DNA of 64,000 nucleotides from Candidatus Gastranaerophilales bacterium (lineage in GTDB: Bacteria > Cyanobacteriota > Vampirovibrionia > Gastranaerophilales > Gastranaerophilaceae), in assembly GCA_944325945.1 (NCBI GenBank), contig CALVBW010000031.1, forward strand, positions 62,001 through 126,000, given 5' to 3'. Both the position numbers and the translations under genes were made by a program. The notes under the pieces were generated by a model that was not told the DNA's origin, searched no databases, and saw only the letters and a list, made by a program, of their open reading frames with translations. How positions within the stretch are numbered: position 1 is the first letter of the stretch; every line of letters begins with the position of its first letter. Positions 8,359 through 17,348 of the stretch are shown here, one piece after another.

Positions 8359-9860
8359 TATTTATCACCTCCGTTCTTTTTTACCCCTGCAAGACCCGGG
8401 AATACGGCTTCCATAAATCGCGGATACACCCAGTTCAGTGCGTTGCAGGTTATCGGCAATGTGATACATACCCCGATTAAGATTTTTATAATCTGGTTCG
8501 GCGCTTTATAATTGTTTTCTACGAATTTTTTGTAGAGTTTTGTTATGTCTTTATAAATTTTTTGAGTTAATTTTTCCGTATCGGAATCAAATGTATTTGT
8601 GTCATGAAGTATTGATGTCATCAATGCGTCTGATGATTTGAACTGACAATTTTCCACCATTTTTTGCACAGCTTCACGAATATTTTGAGTTGTAGCCTTT
8701 TCAGGTGACTTAATCTTATTTAATTTTAATTTTGTAATTGTTCTGTCCAGTTCGGAATTTCTCAATGACATTGCGTTAAGATATTCATCAGGGGTAAAAC
8801 GTTCTTTGCAGGATGCTTTTATTGTATCTATACGGTGAAGAGTCCTTTGAATACGGCTTGCGCGGATTTCTTCCGGTCTGTCGAGAATTTCCTGCAACAC
8901 AATCTGAATTTCAGGATCTTTTTCTTTTACAAGTGCTGCTTTCAAAATTTCATCAGTTTTTTTGTAAAGTTGTTTAAGCTTATTAGGATCAGTTGTTCTG
9001 TCTATTTCTTCAACAGGAATATCTTTGAACATTTCCCGCAATTTATTTTCATTTTCAACGAGTGTTTGTGCTCTTCTTGAATAAAATGCCAAACCGCTGT
9101 TATCAATTTTCAATTTAGTAGCATCGGCAATGTATTCGTCAATTTGTTTATTTATCAAGTCAGCAACCGTACGGTTATCAAGATTACGTTTTCCAACTCT
9201 TATGTTTCCGGTTTCGCGGAAGGTTTCGGCAACTTCCGCAAGCTGTTCTTCGGCTTTTTTCTCTACGGCTTCTTTTACCATGGTGTCATAATTTTGACGT
9301 TCTTCTTTTATTTTTGCAAAACCTTCTTTAAATCCTTCCCATAGAGACGGTTTTGTTATGCCTCTTGCTTTCAAATCTTTTTTAACCTTAGACTGCAGAT
9401 AAGACTTGCTGTTCAAGGCGGATTGGTCTACGTTTATGCTTAAATTCTTGGCGTATTCCTCGTTGTTGAATATTTTGTCTAAAACTTTATCAATCGGCTT
9501 TAAGGCACTTACCTGGAATAATATTGAAAGTACTGCCGAAATAGGCTGTCTCATTGCCGTATATAATTTTGTATTTGTTACTTCTTCTTTTTGTTCTTTT
9601 GTTGCATCTTTCGGGGCTTTTACAAACGGGTTGAAACCTATGAATATCGGGGCAACCAAACCTGTTCCTATTGCGGTCAATAATATACCGCCGATTTCTC
9701 CTTTTAGCCACTCAAGATTTTTCATCTTCTTTAATATATTTTTAGCGGGAAGGGCATTTGTAATTTCCTCTGCTACGGATATCGGGCTGCCCGTAAAATT
9801 GGCATGTCCTTTTTTTATGCCGGTATTTGTATAATTCCCGTTAATCTTCTCTATTTTCAT
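8358..9860 (-). CDS. Unknown 500-aa protein with terminal membrane segments and N-terminal FTG motif
   Basis: Not recognised. The N-terminus carries KKGHANFTGS (about residues 17-26), a short motif shared with the products at 16754-17218 and 31438-31965. A hydrophobic segment lies near 57-77 (GGILLTAIGTGLVAPIF) and another near 460-485. Between them is a long, charged, mostly helical region of about 350 residues that probably includes coiled coil. There is no signal peptide. The ATG follows GGTAGAAGTT. It is the first gene of a two-gene unit with 7636-8358. Confidence 0.7.
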   Translation of the reverse strand: MKIEKINGNYTNTGIKKGHANFTGSPISVAEEITNALPAKNILKKMKNLEWLKGEIGGILLTAIGTGLVAPIFIGFNPFVKAPKDATKEQKEEVTNTKLYTAMRQPISAVLSILFQVSALKPIDKVLDKIFNNEEYAKNLSINVDQSALNSKSYLQSKVKKDLKARGITKPSLWEGFKEGFAKIKEERQNYDTMVKEAVEKKAEEQLAEVAETFRETGNIRVGKRNLDNRTVADLINKQIDEYIADATKLKIDNSGLAFYSRRAQTLVENENKLREMFKDIPVEEIDRTTDPNKLKQLYKKTDEILKAALVKEKDPEIQIVLQEILDRPEEIRASRIQRTLHRIDTIKASCKERFTPDEYLNAMSLRNSELDRTITKLKLNKIKSPEKATTQNIREAVQKMVENCQFKSSDALMTSILHDTNTFDSDTEKLTQKIYKDITKLYKKFVENNYKAPNQIIKILIGVCITLPITCNALNWVYPRFMEAVFPGLAGVKKNGGDK

Positions 9861-9923
9861 AACTTCTACCTACACATACCTTCTATATATATAGAGTGTT
9901 TAACAAAATTAAAATTGCTATCT

Positions 9924-10018
9924 CCGCGGGAATTATTAAGTTTTGTAAAGCTTGAAATCACTTTCCCTATCCTCAGTTAATTTTAGGCAGAATACGAAAC
10001 ATTAATTCCTCCCGGCGG
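9924..10018. other. Possible structured RNA or leader upstream of pgpH
   Basis: The 262-bp gap 9861-10122 holds a GC-richer stretch with a long-range inverted repeat. CCGC at 9924-9927 plus GGAATTA at 9929-9935 can pair with TAATTCC at 10003-10009 plus GCGG at 10015-10018, enclosing about 67 nt. No known riboswitch or RNA family was recognised. Orientation is unknown; in the plus direction it would sit in the pgpH 5' region. Confidence 0.25.
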
Positions 10019-10122
10019 CCCTGTGGGGACACATGTTTATTATACAACATCAAGGACGGTGTCAAGCAAGACTTGCAAAAAAATCAGGAAGATATAAAAT
10101 ATATAGAAAAGGAACGGAATAT

Positions 10123-12318
10123 ATGAATAACTTTATAAATGCAATAAAAGGGTTTATCACCTCATCAAACACGGTTAAAGCAGCGTCGCTTATCGGATTT
10201 ACGTTTCTGATGACGGCAGTTATCGCGTCACAGAACTATTTTTTCCAGAATATTATAGAAAACGGGATAAGCAAACGTGATATTATTGCGCAAAAGACTT
10301 TGACAGTTGTGGATGTAAAAAGGACAGAACAGCACAGAAAAGAAGTTGCAGCAAAAGTAGAGCCTGTTTTGACCTCCGCAGAGGATGAATTTATTAAGAC
10401 AAACCTTATTACAATGGAGAATTCTATTGTTCAGATAAGAAAAAAAGACATTGCCGATTCCATTAAAATGGACGAATTAAACACCCTTCTGGATTTGTCC
10501 GGCAACCCGAGAAAAGAATTTATAACAACGTTTCTGCTGAAATCTGACGACACAAGCCTGCATGATGTTTTTGACAAAGCCAACATGACGCTTGATAAAA
10601 TTCTGCGCGTCGGAATAAGCGAAAGCGAATACGAAAACAATGATATTCATATTCTTGTAATTAATAACATGGCAACAAATGTTTCAAGACGCCAGATTTC
10701 AATAATAAGCGCGCTGTTGGAACAAATAATTGTTCCGAACCTTGTAGTTGATGAATTTGCAACGGAAATTGCCCGTAAAAATGCCATGAATTCAGTCAAA
10801 CCTTATGAAATCACATTTCAAAAGGGAGACAAAATTTTATTTGAAGGCGAACCGGTTACCAGATTGAAACGTGATGCGCTGCGTCAGGCGGGTTATAACG
10901 TTTATGAACTTAACTGGCAGGGACTTTTTGCCATTTACATTCTGGTATTTCTTGCAACATTAATGTTTTTAGGCTATATGAAATTTTTTGAAAAGAAATT
11001 TTTAGAAAGCAGTTATCTTGCAATATCCGCGGTACTGTCAATAATAATAGCCTTAATCGTGGCGGTTATGCCAACCGGATTTTCACCGTATATACTGCCG
11101 ATACCGGCGTACATGATAATGATGGCAATATTTTTAAACACACGTGTAGCCTGTATTGCAACAGTAATCTTATCAACCGTACTGGCAGCAGGTGCGCAGT
11201 ATGATATTCAGTGGCTTATGACAATTATTCTGCTGTCTGTCGTCTCAATGCTCGCACTTTCAAGAATTCGTTATTCAAGACGGTTTGACTTGATAAAAAC
11301 GGGATTTCATATCTCTGCGGCAGGTCTTGTAATACTTTTGAGCATTTACCTGCTTGAAAAATGTCTGATTGACGTAAGTAATATTTTAATTGTACAAAAC
11401 TGTGTATTTTTGTTCTTTAACGGTATACTAAGCTCAATAATCGCACTGGGCTTGTTCCCGATATTTGAAAGCGGGTTCAAAATTATAACTCCGTACGGTC
11501 TTGCGGAACTTGCCGATCACAATCAGCCGCTTTTAAAACGTTTGCAGTTTGAGGCGCCCGGGACATATCACCACAGCCTTATGGTATCAAATTTATGCGA
11601 AGCGGCAGCGGAAGCTATCGGGGCAAACCCGATTCTGGCACGTGTCGGCGCGTTTTACCACGATATAGGCAAATTAAAACGCCCGCTGTTTTTCGTGGAA
11701 AACCAATCCTATTTCGGAATTGAAAATCCCCACACCAAACTTAATCCCAGATTGAGCAAAATGGTTATTACAGCGCACCCCAAAGACGGTGTGGAACTTG
11801 CAAAAGAATACGGACTTCCTCCGATAATCCATAATTTTATCCTGCAGCATCACGGTGAAGGTCTGGCAAGCTATTTTTATAATCAGGCTGTTCAGGAAGA
11901 AGGGATTGAAAACGTTAAGGAAGAACAATTCCGCTATACAGGACCAAAACCAAATACAAAAGAAACAGCTATCCTCATGATTGCCGATGCTGTTGAATCT
12001 GCCGTGCGCTCCTTGAAAAATCCGACACCTGAAGAAATTGAAACAATTATTGATAAAATTATCATTGAAAGATTAAACGATACCCAGCTTGCGGACAGCC
12101 CTTTGACTCTCCACGATTTAAAGGTTATTGCCGCAACCTTCAGCAGAATTTTAAGAGGCATGCAGCACAACAGAATTAAATATCAGGAAAATCTCGCCGA
12201 AGAATTTGATAAAAGCAAAATAATCATGCCGAACAAAATTCTTGACGAAGACCTCGAAAACAAAATCAAACAGCTGCGAAATGACGAAACCGATAACCAG
12301 AATGAACACAAAGATTAA
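10123..12318 (+). CDS. pgpH: PgpH-type 7TM-HD phosphodiesterase (c-di-AMP hydrolase)
   Basis: 731 residues from the ATG at 10123, which follows AAAAGGAACGG; an in-frame ATG at 10033 lacks a ribosome binding site. Order: one N-terminal helix (about residues 15-35), an extracytoplasmic 7TMR-HDED-type region (about 50-260), a block of seven membrane helices (about 270-450), then a cytoplasmic HD domain. The HD domain has YHHS with its His near 483-484 and HDIGK at 513-517. Characterised PgpH proteins cleave c-di-AMP to pApA, so this is the likely counterpart of CdaA here. The order pgpH-ybeY-dgkA is conserved in many bacteria. Confidence 0.93.
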   Translation: MNNFINAIKGFITSSNTVKAASLIGFTFLMTAVIASQNYFFQNIIENGISKRDIIAQKTLTVVDVKRTEQHRKEVAAKVEPVLTSAEDEFIKTNLITMENSIVQIRKKDIADSIKMDELNTLLDLSGNPRKEFITTFLLKSDDTSLHDVFDKANMTLDKILRVGISESEYENNDIHILVINNMATNVSRRQISIISALLEQIIVPNLVVDEFATEIARKNAMNSVKPYEITFQKGDKILFEGEPVTRLKRDALRQAGYNVYELNWQGLFAIYILVFLATLMFLGYMKFFEKKFLESSYLAISAVLSIIIALIVAVMPTGFSPYILPIPAYMIMMAIFLNTRVACIATVILSTVLAAGAQYDIQWLMTIILLSVVSMLALSRIRYSRRFDLIKTGFHISAAGLVILLSIYLLEKCLIDVSNILIVQNCVFLFFNGILSSIIALGLFPIFESGFKIITPYGLAELADHNQPLLKRLQFEAPGTYHHSLMVSNLCEAAAEAIGANPILARVGAFYHDIGKLKRPLFFVENQSYFGIENPHTKLNPRLSKMVITAHPKDGVELAKEYGLPPIIHNFILQHHGEGLASYFYNQAVQEEGIENVKEEQFRYTGPKPNTKETAILMIADAVESAVRSLKNPTPEEIETIIDKIIIERLNDTQLADSPLTLHDLKVIAATFSRILRGMQHNRIKYQENLAEEFDKSKIIMPNKILDEDLENKIKQLRNDETDNQNEHKD

Positions 12319-12796
12319 TATTTTCACTGAAAATATCTGTCCGGATTTTGAAATTAATGAAAAAAAATTCATTAATATTGCAAAACGCGTGTTGAAATTT
12401 TATCTGGTTGAAATTTTTGATAAATCGTGTCTTTTGGGTCAGGACTTTAACACAATATCCTTTGATATTTTGTACTGCAAAAGCGATAAAACCCATGAAA
12501 TTAACCGCGAATACAGAAATAAAGATTACCCCGCGGATATTATAACCTTTGCAATATTTGCGGACAGCGAGGACAAATTTATATTTGACGGAGAGATTAA
12601 CCTCGGAGAAATAATCATAGCGCTTGACAAAGTGCAGGAAGAATCCGAAAAAAAAGGTACAACATTTGATTATGAACTTGCATTTTTGATAAGCCACGGC
12701 ATAATGCACTTATTAGGATTTGACCATTTGACACAGGAAGATTATAATTTTGTTGTAGGAATGCAAAACAGTGCGCTGGAAGGTATAAAAATATGA
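12302..12796 (+). CDS. ybeY: YbeY endoribonuclease
   Basis: 164 residues from the ATG at 12302, overlapping the pgpH end by 17 bp; a start further upstream (12242) would lie deep in pgpH. The signature HGIMHLLGFDH at about residues 132-142 matches H-G-x-L-H-L-x-G-x-D-H and supplies the three zinc-binding histidines. YbeY acts in 16S rRNA 3' maturation and ribosome quality control. No separate ribosome binding site is seen, so translation is probably coupled to pgpH. Next to pgpH and dgkA as expected. Confidence 0.93.
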   Translation: MNTKINIFTENICPDFEINEKKFINIAKRVLKFYLVEIFDKSCLLGQDFNTISFDILYCKSDKTHEINREYRNKDYPADIITFAIFADSEDKFIFDGEINLGEIIIALDKVQEESEKKGTTFDYELAFLISHGIMHLLGFDHLTQEDYNFVVGMQNSALEGIKI

Positions 12797-13170
12797 CAAA
12801 ATACAAATCTCAAGGATTTTCAAATACATTCAAAAATGCCCGGAAAGGTCTCCGGCTGGTTTTGAAAAGCGAAATCAATATAAGAGTCCACTTTTGTGCA
12901 GCGCTTTTGATATTAATTCTGGCGGCGCTGCTGGGATTTTCAACTACCAAAATCTGCGTGCTGCTGCTGACGATTTCCGCCGTAATCTGTGCTGAAATGG
13001 TGAATTCGGCAATAGAATTTTCGCTTGATGCCGTGTTTCATAACAAATACTCAAAGCTGGTGGGAATGGCAAAGGATATTTCAGCCGGCGCCGTAATGTT
13101 TACAACCTTTGTGGCAATAGCCATAGGTATTTTGCTTTTTATCCCCGCTATATTAAATATTTTCAAATAA
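12793..13170 (+). CDS. dgkA: DgkA-family diacylglycerol/undecaprenol kinase
   Basis: 125 residues with three membrane helices. The signature EMVNSAIE (about residues 73-80) and AKDISAGAV (about 97-105) are the conserved DgkA motifs. In Gram-positive bacteria the homologue phosphorylates undecaprenol; in enterics it phosphorylates diacylglycerol. The substrate cannot be told here. The ATG overlaps the ybeY stop by 4 bp. Third and last gene of the pgpH-ybeY-dgkA operon. Confidence 0.93.
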   Translation: MTKYKSQGFSNTFKNARKGLRLVLKSEINIRVHFCAALLILILAALLGFSTTKICVLLLTISAVICAEMVNSAIEFSLDAVFHNKYSKLVGMAKDISAGAVMFTTFVAIAIGILLFIPAILNIFK

Positions 13171-13193
13171 TTCGCAAATACAAACTTAACATA

Positions 13194-13222
13194 TGGACAA
13201 TTTTATAAAAATATAATATACT
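13194..13222 (+). promoter_or_regulatory. Promoter for the 13245 gene
   Basis: TGGACA at 13194-13199 and TATACT at 13217-13222 are separated by 17 bp. A normal short leader with GAGAGGAAG precedes the ATG at 13245. Confidence 0.6.
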
Positions 13223-13244
13223 TATATCATTGAGAGGAAGTTTT

Positions 13245-13592
13245 ATGGCTAAAAATATTGATACAGTACCTATAGAAGTTTGCATTTTAACTGCGGATCA
13301 CGATATAAAAGGGGTTGTACACGTTTCAAAATACACCAACACAAACAGGGAACTGACAGATTTGTTAAATGACAGAGAAAGAAGATTTCTTGCGGTAACA
13401 AATGCTGAAATCTACCCGAGAAACGCAAATCAGTCTCCCAGAAGATACAACTTTTTAGAAATACACATGGATTACGTATTGATGGTACATCCCGCAACTC
13501 AGGCCGTGTTTAAAGATTCCGGAAAAACTCAGGAAGACATCGCACGGTTCAGAGATTTAAGACTGAAACTCAACCAGACAAAACCGTTTTAG
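13245..13592 (+). CDS. Small conserved-looking protein of unknown function (115 aa)
   Basis: Not securely recognised. The start ATG at 13245 follows GAGAGGAAG; an in-frame codon at 13230 lies before that site and is rejected. The sequence is compact and soluble, with a beta-rich first half (VPIEVCILTADHDIKGVVHV) and an FLAVTNAEIYPR segment that looks like a conserved core. It has its own promoter and runs directly (TAG then ATG) into the SerA-like dehydrogenase gene, so the two are co-transcribed. Confidence 0.75.
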   Translation: MAKNIDTVPIEVCILTADHDIKGVVHVSKYTNTNRELTDLLNDRERRFLAVTNAEIYPRNANQSPRRYNFLEIHMDYVLMVHPATQAVFKDSGKTQEDIARFRDLRLKLNQTKPF

Positions 13593-14492
13593 ATGAAAGC
13601 TTTATTAGTTGATAACATAAATAATATTGCGGTTGAAATTCTCAACAGCAAAGGGATTGAGACATGTGTTATGCCTCCGCAAAAGGATTTGAGCGGGATT
13701 ATCGGAGATTTTGATGCGATTTTACTCCGGAATTTGACCTGCATTACGGAAAATGTAATTAAAAACGCCGAAAAACTTAAAATAATAGGCAGAGTAGGCT
13801 CAGGGCTGGATAATATTGACGTAAAATCCGCAGAAAAAGCCGGAATAAAAGTTATCAATTCACCGGACGGAAATACAATTGCAACGTCAGAGCACACAAT
13901 GGCGATGATGCTTGTGCTTTCAAGAAAAATTCCCATGGCATGTGCATCTGTTTTTTCAGGGAAATGGGAGCGCGAAAAATTTGTCGGCAACGATTTATTC
14001 GGAAAAACAATAGGCATCATCGGCTGCGGCAGAATAGGCTCAAGGGTAGCGCGGCTTTGCGAAGCGTTCGGGATGAAAGTTCTTGTCTATGCGAGACGAA
14101 AAATCGACGGATTTGAATGCTTTGACAAACTTGAAGATATTTTGCCGCTTTGTGACTGGATTTCACTCCACCTGCCTAAAACGCCGGAAACAACAGGTAT
14201 TATTAATTCAAAAACCATAAAACTTATGAAACACGGGGTTAAAATTGTAAATTGCGCAAGAGCCGCCCTCGTTGTAGAAAATGATGTAATAAAAGGGCTT
14301 GAAAGCGGAATTATATCCGGAATAGCAACGGATGTTTTTGAAAATGAGCCGGATATAGCGGACTCTCCGCTTTTAAAATTTCCGGACAAAGTGGTTGCAG
14401 TACCACATCTCGGCGCCTCTACAATTGAGACACAGACAAAGGTTGCCGCCGAAATTGCAGCACAAGTTGCACAATATTTAACCGGAAATTAA
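13593..14492 (+). CDS. serA: D-3-phosphoglycerate dehydrogenase-like 2-hydroxyacid dehydrogenase
   Basis: 299 residues: catalytic and NAD-binding domains only, with no C-terminal ACT domain. The NAD motif GIIGCGRIGSRVA is near residues 135-147. The catalytic Arg lies in RVGSGLDNID, the Glu in DVFENEPD and the His in PHLGAST; HLGAST favours phosphoglycerate dehydrogenase over other family members. It would start serine synthesis from 3-phosphoglycerate. Lack of the ACT domain suggests no classic serine feedback. ATG directly follows the upstream TAG. Confidence 0.85.
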   Translation: MKALLVDNINNIAVEILNSKGIETCVMPPQKDLSGIIGDFDAILLRNLTCITENVIKNAEKLKIIGRVGSGLDNIDVKSAEKAGIKVINSPDGNTIATSEHTMAMMLVLSRKIPMACASVFSGKWEREKFVGNDLFGKTIGIIGCGRIGSRVARLCEAFGMKVLVYARRKIDGFECFDKLEDILPLCDWISLHLPKTPETTGIINSKTIKLMKHGVKIVNCARAALVVENDVIKGLESGIISGIATDVFENEPDIADSPLLKFPDKVVAVPHLGASTIETQTKVAAEIAAQVAQYLTGN

Positions 14493-15757
14493 TTTAATTC
14501 TTCAATGTATTTTACAAGCTCACCGAGAGAATAGGTATTTTTTATCACGAAAAAGTTTTTACCGGCAGCTTTTTTGACATAATCGAGATTTTTGCCGTCC
14601 AAAAAATCTTCGCTGTACGGTCTTAGCATTATAGACGGAATCACCACAAAATCCGCAGGAACATCTTTAACCGTTTTTATCAAATCATCTGTCGTAATCA
14701 AACCCGCAACGGTAATGTCTTCACCCCAGTAATCGGATTTTACGGGGTGAACTGAGCAGGTAAGGTTTTGAATTTTATTAAGCCGTGCCGCAATTTTTTC
14801 CATAGCATGCTTTGCCGCATAAGACGTTGCAAATATGAAATTCAACGGTTGTTTAAGCTTTGCCGGCAGCTTATATGTTTTAAAATCCTCCAGCAAAAGC
14901 CTTATGGCGCCGACACCGTCATCAAGCTGGGCAAAATTTCCGTAATACTTTGCCGGCGGAATTTCACGTTCCGCAAGCAGAAAAAATTCATCCGAGCAGC
15001 AGACCCTTTTGTAGCGTGATGCAATAGCTATTGTTTCTTCCGCACATTTTTTATCAACCTGTTTTAAGCCGTCTTTTCTGAAGCGTGTAATCCCGACCGG
15101 CACAATCGCTGTTGACAGGACTGTATTTTTTAATTTTGCAAGATCATTAAGCGTCCGCTCAAGCTCCGCACCGTCGTTAATTCCCGGGCAAAGGACAATT
15201 TGAGCGTGAAAAGGAATTTTATTTTTTCTGAACCATTCAAGATTTTCAAGTGCCTTGCCGGCGTTCGGGTTTTGAAGCATTTTGCATCTCAATTCGGGGT
15301 TTGTAGTGTGAACCGAGACATAAAAAGGTCCCAGATGCATTTTTTTAATTCTTTCGCGGTCTTTGCCGGTAAAATTTGTCAGCGTAATATAGGTGCCCTG
15401 AAGATAGGAGAGCCTGTAATCGTCATCTTTTACGTAAAGGGTATCCCTTAACCCCTTTGGCTGCTGGTCAACAAAACAAAATATGCATTTATTGAGACAC
15501 GGTTTTACGCGGTCGAAAACAGCACTTTCAAATACAATTCCCAAATCTTCGTCAAAATCTTTTTCAATGTCTATTTCTTCAATTTCGCCGGATTTTTTCT
15601 TAACCTCAAGCGTTAAAAATTCCGTTTTGCAGAAAAAGTTATAATCAATCATATCGAGCAATTTGCACCCGTCGATTGAAAGAATTTCGTCGCCGGCTGA
15701 GATTTCCAGCTCGTCTGCAATTGAATTTTTAATAACACTATTTACTGCTGCCGGCAT
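14489..15757 (-). CDS. DUF512/PDZ radical SAM-like protein
   Basis: 422 residues. It starts with a PDZ-like segment (about 1-60, AGDEILSIDGCKLLD). A CLNKCIFC cluster follows at Cys87, Cys91 and Cys94, the CxxxCxxC spacing of radical SAM enzymes. The next segments, VDQQPKGLR and YVKDDDYRLSYLQGTYITL, are hallmarks of the DUF512 (TIGR03279) family, common in cyanobacteria and clostridia. Its function is unknown. It overlaps the PadR-type gene by 20 bp and converges with the SerA-like gene (4-bp tail overlap). Confidence 0.9.
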   Translation of the reverse strand: MPAAVNSVIKNSIADELEISAGDEILSIDGCKLLDMIDYNFFCKTEFLTLEVKKKSGEIEEIDIEKDFDEDLGIVFESAVFDRVKPCLNKCIFCFVDQQPKGLRDTLYVKDDDYRLSYLQGTYITLTNFTGKDRERIKKMHLGPFYVSVHTTNPELRCKMLQNPNAGKALENLEWFRKNKIPFHAQIVLCPGINDGAELERTLNDLAKLKNTVLSTAIVPVGITRFRKDGLKQVDKKCAEETIAIASRYKRVCCSDEFFLLAEREIPPAKYYGNFAQLDDGVGAIRLLLEDFKTYKLPAKLKQPLNFIFATSYAAKHAMEKIAARLNKIQNLTCSVHPVKSDYWGEDITVAGLITTDDLIKTVKDVPADFVVIPSIMLRPYSEDFLDGKNLDYVKKAAGKNFFVIKNTYSLGELVKYIEELN

Positions 15758-16265
15758 TTTCTTTTTCCAAACCTTCCAGAATAGTTATAAAATTAGCATA
15801 TTCGCAAATCGCATTATCAAGAACAATTCTCTGATAAAAACTCAGATGATTGTATTCATCGTTAATAATTGCCTCAGCATTGTATTTGTGCTGCATTGCA
15901 AGCGATTTGATATGGAAAAACAGGTCAGCGCACTCCTCCTTTGACAAAAAAGACGCGCAAGAAAGCTTTATTCTTGCATTTGTCAGAAACTGCACGGGAT
16001 TTTCGCTTAAATTTTCCAGAATAAGCCTGCGCAGTTCCTCGAGCCCGCTTTTGTTAATAATATAAAAAACAGATAGTTTGCCGCCGTCGGACATAATTTT
16101 GCGGGAAGTCAGGCATCCCTGCTTTTCCAGTCTGACGAGTGCAGGTTTTATCGCACCGATACTCGGTTTTGAAAACGCGCCAAAGTTTTCAAAAATAAAC
16201 TTTTGCACAGCATACATTGTTAATTCGCGTTTTGACAGCACGTATAATATCATTAACTCAATCAT
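15738..16265 (-). CDS. PadR-family transcriptional regulator
   Basis: 175 residues. The N-terminal winged helix-turn-helix (about 1-85) has the PadR pattern: MIELMILYVLSKRELTMYAV, then KPSIGAIKPALVRLEKQGCL and a wing. The C-terminal part is helical, as in the Vir_act_alpha dimerisation region. PadR proteins usually repress a neighbouring gene; the downstream DUF512 gene overlaps it. A TATAAT preceded by TG lies only 4 nt before the ATG, so the leader is absent or very short. Confidence 0.85.
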   Translation of the reverse strand: MIELMILYVLSKRELTMYAVQKFIFENFGAFSKPSIGAIKPALVRLEKQGCLTSRKIMSDGGKLSVFYIINKSGLEELRRLILENLSENPVQFLTNARIKLSCASFLSKEECADLFFHIKSLAMQHKYNAEAIINDEYNHLSFYQRIVLDNAICEYANFITILEGLEKENAGSSK

Positions 16266-16321
16266 ACATATATTATATCATAAAATTTTTAAGAAATTTC
16301 CGAAAAATACTGCGATTTTCA

Positions 16322-16347
16322 CAAAAAAAACCTCCCTGAAAGGGAGG
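16322..16347 (-). terminator. Rho-independent terminator of the 16372-17218 unit
   Basis: The hairpin CCTCCCT-GAA-AGGGAGG at 16331-16347 is followed on the minus strand by a run of eight T. It lies 24 bp beyond the stop of the 16372 gene. Confidence 0.85.
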
Positions 16348-16371
16348 AATTACATATTAAGATTAAATCTA

Positions 16372-16740
16372 TTAACTCAAAGCCATCAAAGCTTTAACAG
16401 AACGTGCATTTTCTCTGACTTCTTCGTCTGAATGCATATCAATGGTATCTGACAAAACTTTTATAGCTTCATCTTTATTATCAAGAGCCAAAAGTTCATT
16501 AATCGTGCTCATGGCAACAACAGTTGACATGTCATTAATACCTTTGCCTTTATTCGTAATAGTAACCGCAAGAGAGTCATGGTTGTTTTTTCTAACCAGC
16601 GCGCGGGCTGTTAATTCTCTGATTTCATCGTCCGGAGAATTTGTACCCATTTGCTCCAGAACTCTTATTGAATCAGCATCTGAATGCAAGCATAAAGCTT
16701 CTATAATATTTTTGATTTTTCTGTTTTTGTTATCTTTCAT
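16372..16740 (-). CDS. Small HEAT/ARM-like helical repeat protein (122 aa)
   Basis: Start ATG at 16740 follows GGAGGAATAG; an in-frame extension to 16764 would overlap the upstream stop. The product is an all-helical, soluble protein with three or four roughly 30-residue helix pairs. The repeated pattern (SIRVLEQMGTNSPDDEIRELTARAL, EVRENARSVKALMALS at the end; positions about 33-57 and 105-122) resembles HEAT-like repeats. No catalytic motif is visible. It probably mediates protein contacts and is co-transcribed with the 154-aa protein upstream (14-bp gap). Confidence 0.65.
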   Translation of the reverse strand: MKDNKNRKIKNIIEALCLHSDADSIRVLEQMGTNSPDDEIRELTARALVRKNNHDSLAVTITNKGKGINDMSTVVAMSTINELLALDNKDEAIKVLSDTIDMHSDEEVRENARSVKALMALS

Positions 16741-16753
16741 CTCTATTCCTCCT

Positions 16754-17218
16754 CTATGCCGCATAATTTAATCCTGCCAAATCTTTCCACATAGCTTCCA
16801 GCGTAGCAACGTCCTTATTTCTGAGTTTTTGGACGCTGTAATTGTCTGCCATTGATGCAAAGCCTGATTTAATAGCACGGCCTGCACCGGCGAAATCAAT
16901 TGATATTTCCATTGAGCCAATTTCATTTAATTTATTAATAGCGGATGAAAGACCTTCTTTCATTCTGCTGCCGAATGCAACGACTGATTCGATACCTTTA
17001 CGGAAAGTCGGGAACGCATCGCCGATTGAACCGACAAAAGCGCTCAATTTTAATTTGTCTTTTAATGAAGCTTTAGGAGCTTTTGTTTCAAATACGTCAG
17101 CAGTCAATACATTACCTTTGAATGTAGATGCTGCAAAAGGGTTTGAAGAATGATTTACTGTCTTTCCGATGGTTATCGGGGTGTTTAAAACCTGACCAAT
17201 CTTTGCAATTATTGCCAT
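16754..17218 (-). CDS. Unknown 154-aa protein with N-terminal FKG motif
   Basis: Not recognised. Near residues 26-37 it has NPFAASTFKGNV, matching the F(T/K)G motif near the N-termini of the 8358-9860 and 31438-31965 products. The rest is alanine- and glycine-rich with amphipathic helices and no clear membrane segment. The ATG is preceded by GAGAGGTATAC. First gene of a pair with 16372-16740, ended by the terminator at 16322-16347. Confidence 0.65.
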   Translation of the reverse strand: MAIIAKIGQVLNTPITIGKTVNHSSNPFAASTFKGNVLTADVFETKAPKASLKDKLKLSAFVGSIGDAFPTFRKGIESVVAFGSRMKEGLSSAINKLNEIGSMEISIDFAGAGRAIKSGFASMADNYSVQKLRNKDVATLEAMWKDLAGLNYAA

Positions 17219-17333
17219 TAATGTATACCTCTCTGTTTACTATTCACATACTAAGAATAACATACTAACTTGATATGAAATCCACCTTTTGATGTAATTT
17301 TCAAAAAATAATATAAACTTTAGTTGGAGTTTG

Positions 17334-17342
17334 TGATAAGAT
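17334..17342 (+). promoter_or_regulatory. Extended -10 promoter of mazG, leaderless spacing
   Basis: TGA followed by TAAGAT at 17337-17342, then exactly 6 nt before the ATG at 17349. A GGAG at about 17325 lies too far upstream to be a ribosome binding site for this ATG and would not be transcribed from this promoter. Confidence 0.5.
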
Positions 17343-17348
17343 TTGAAT

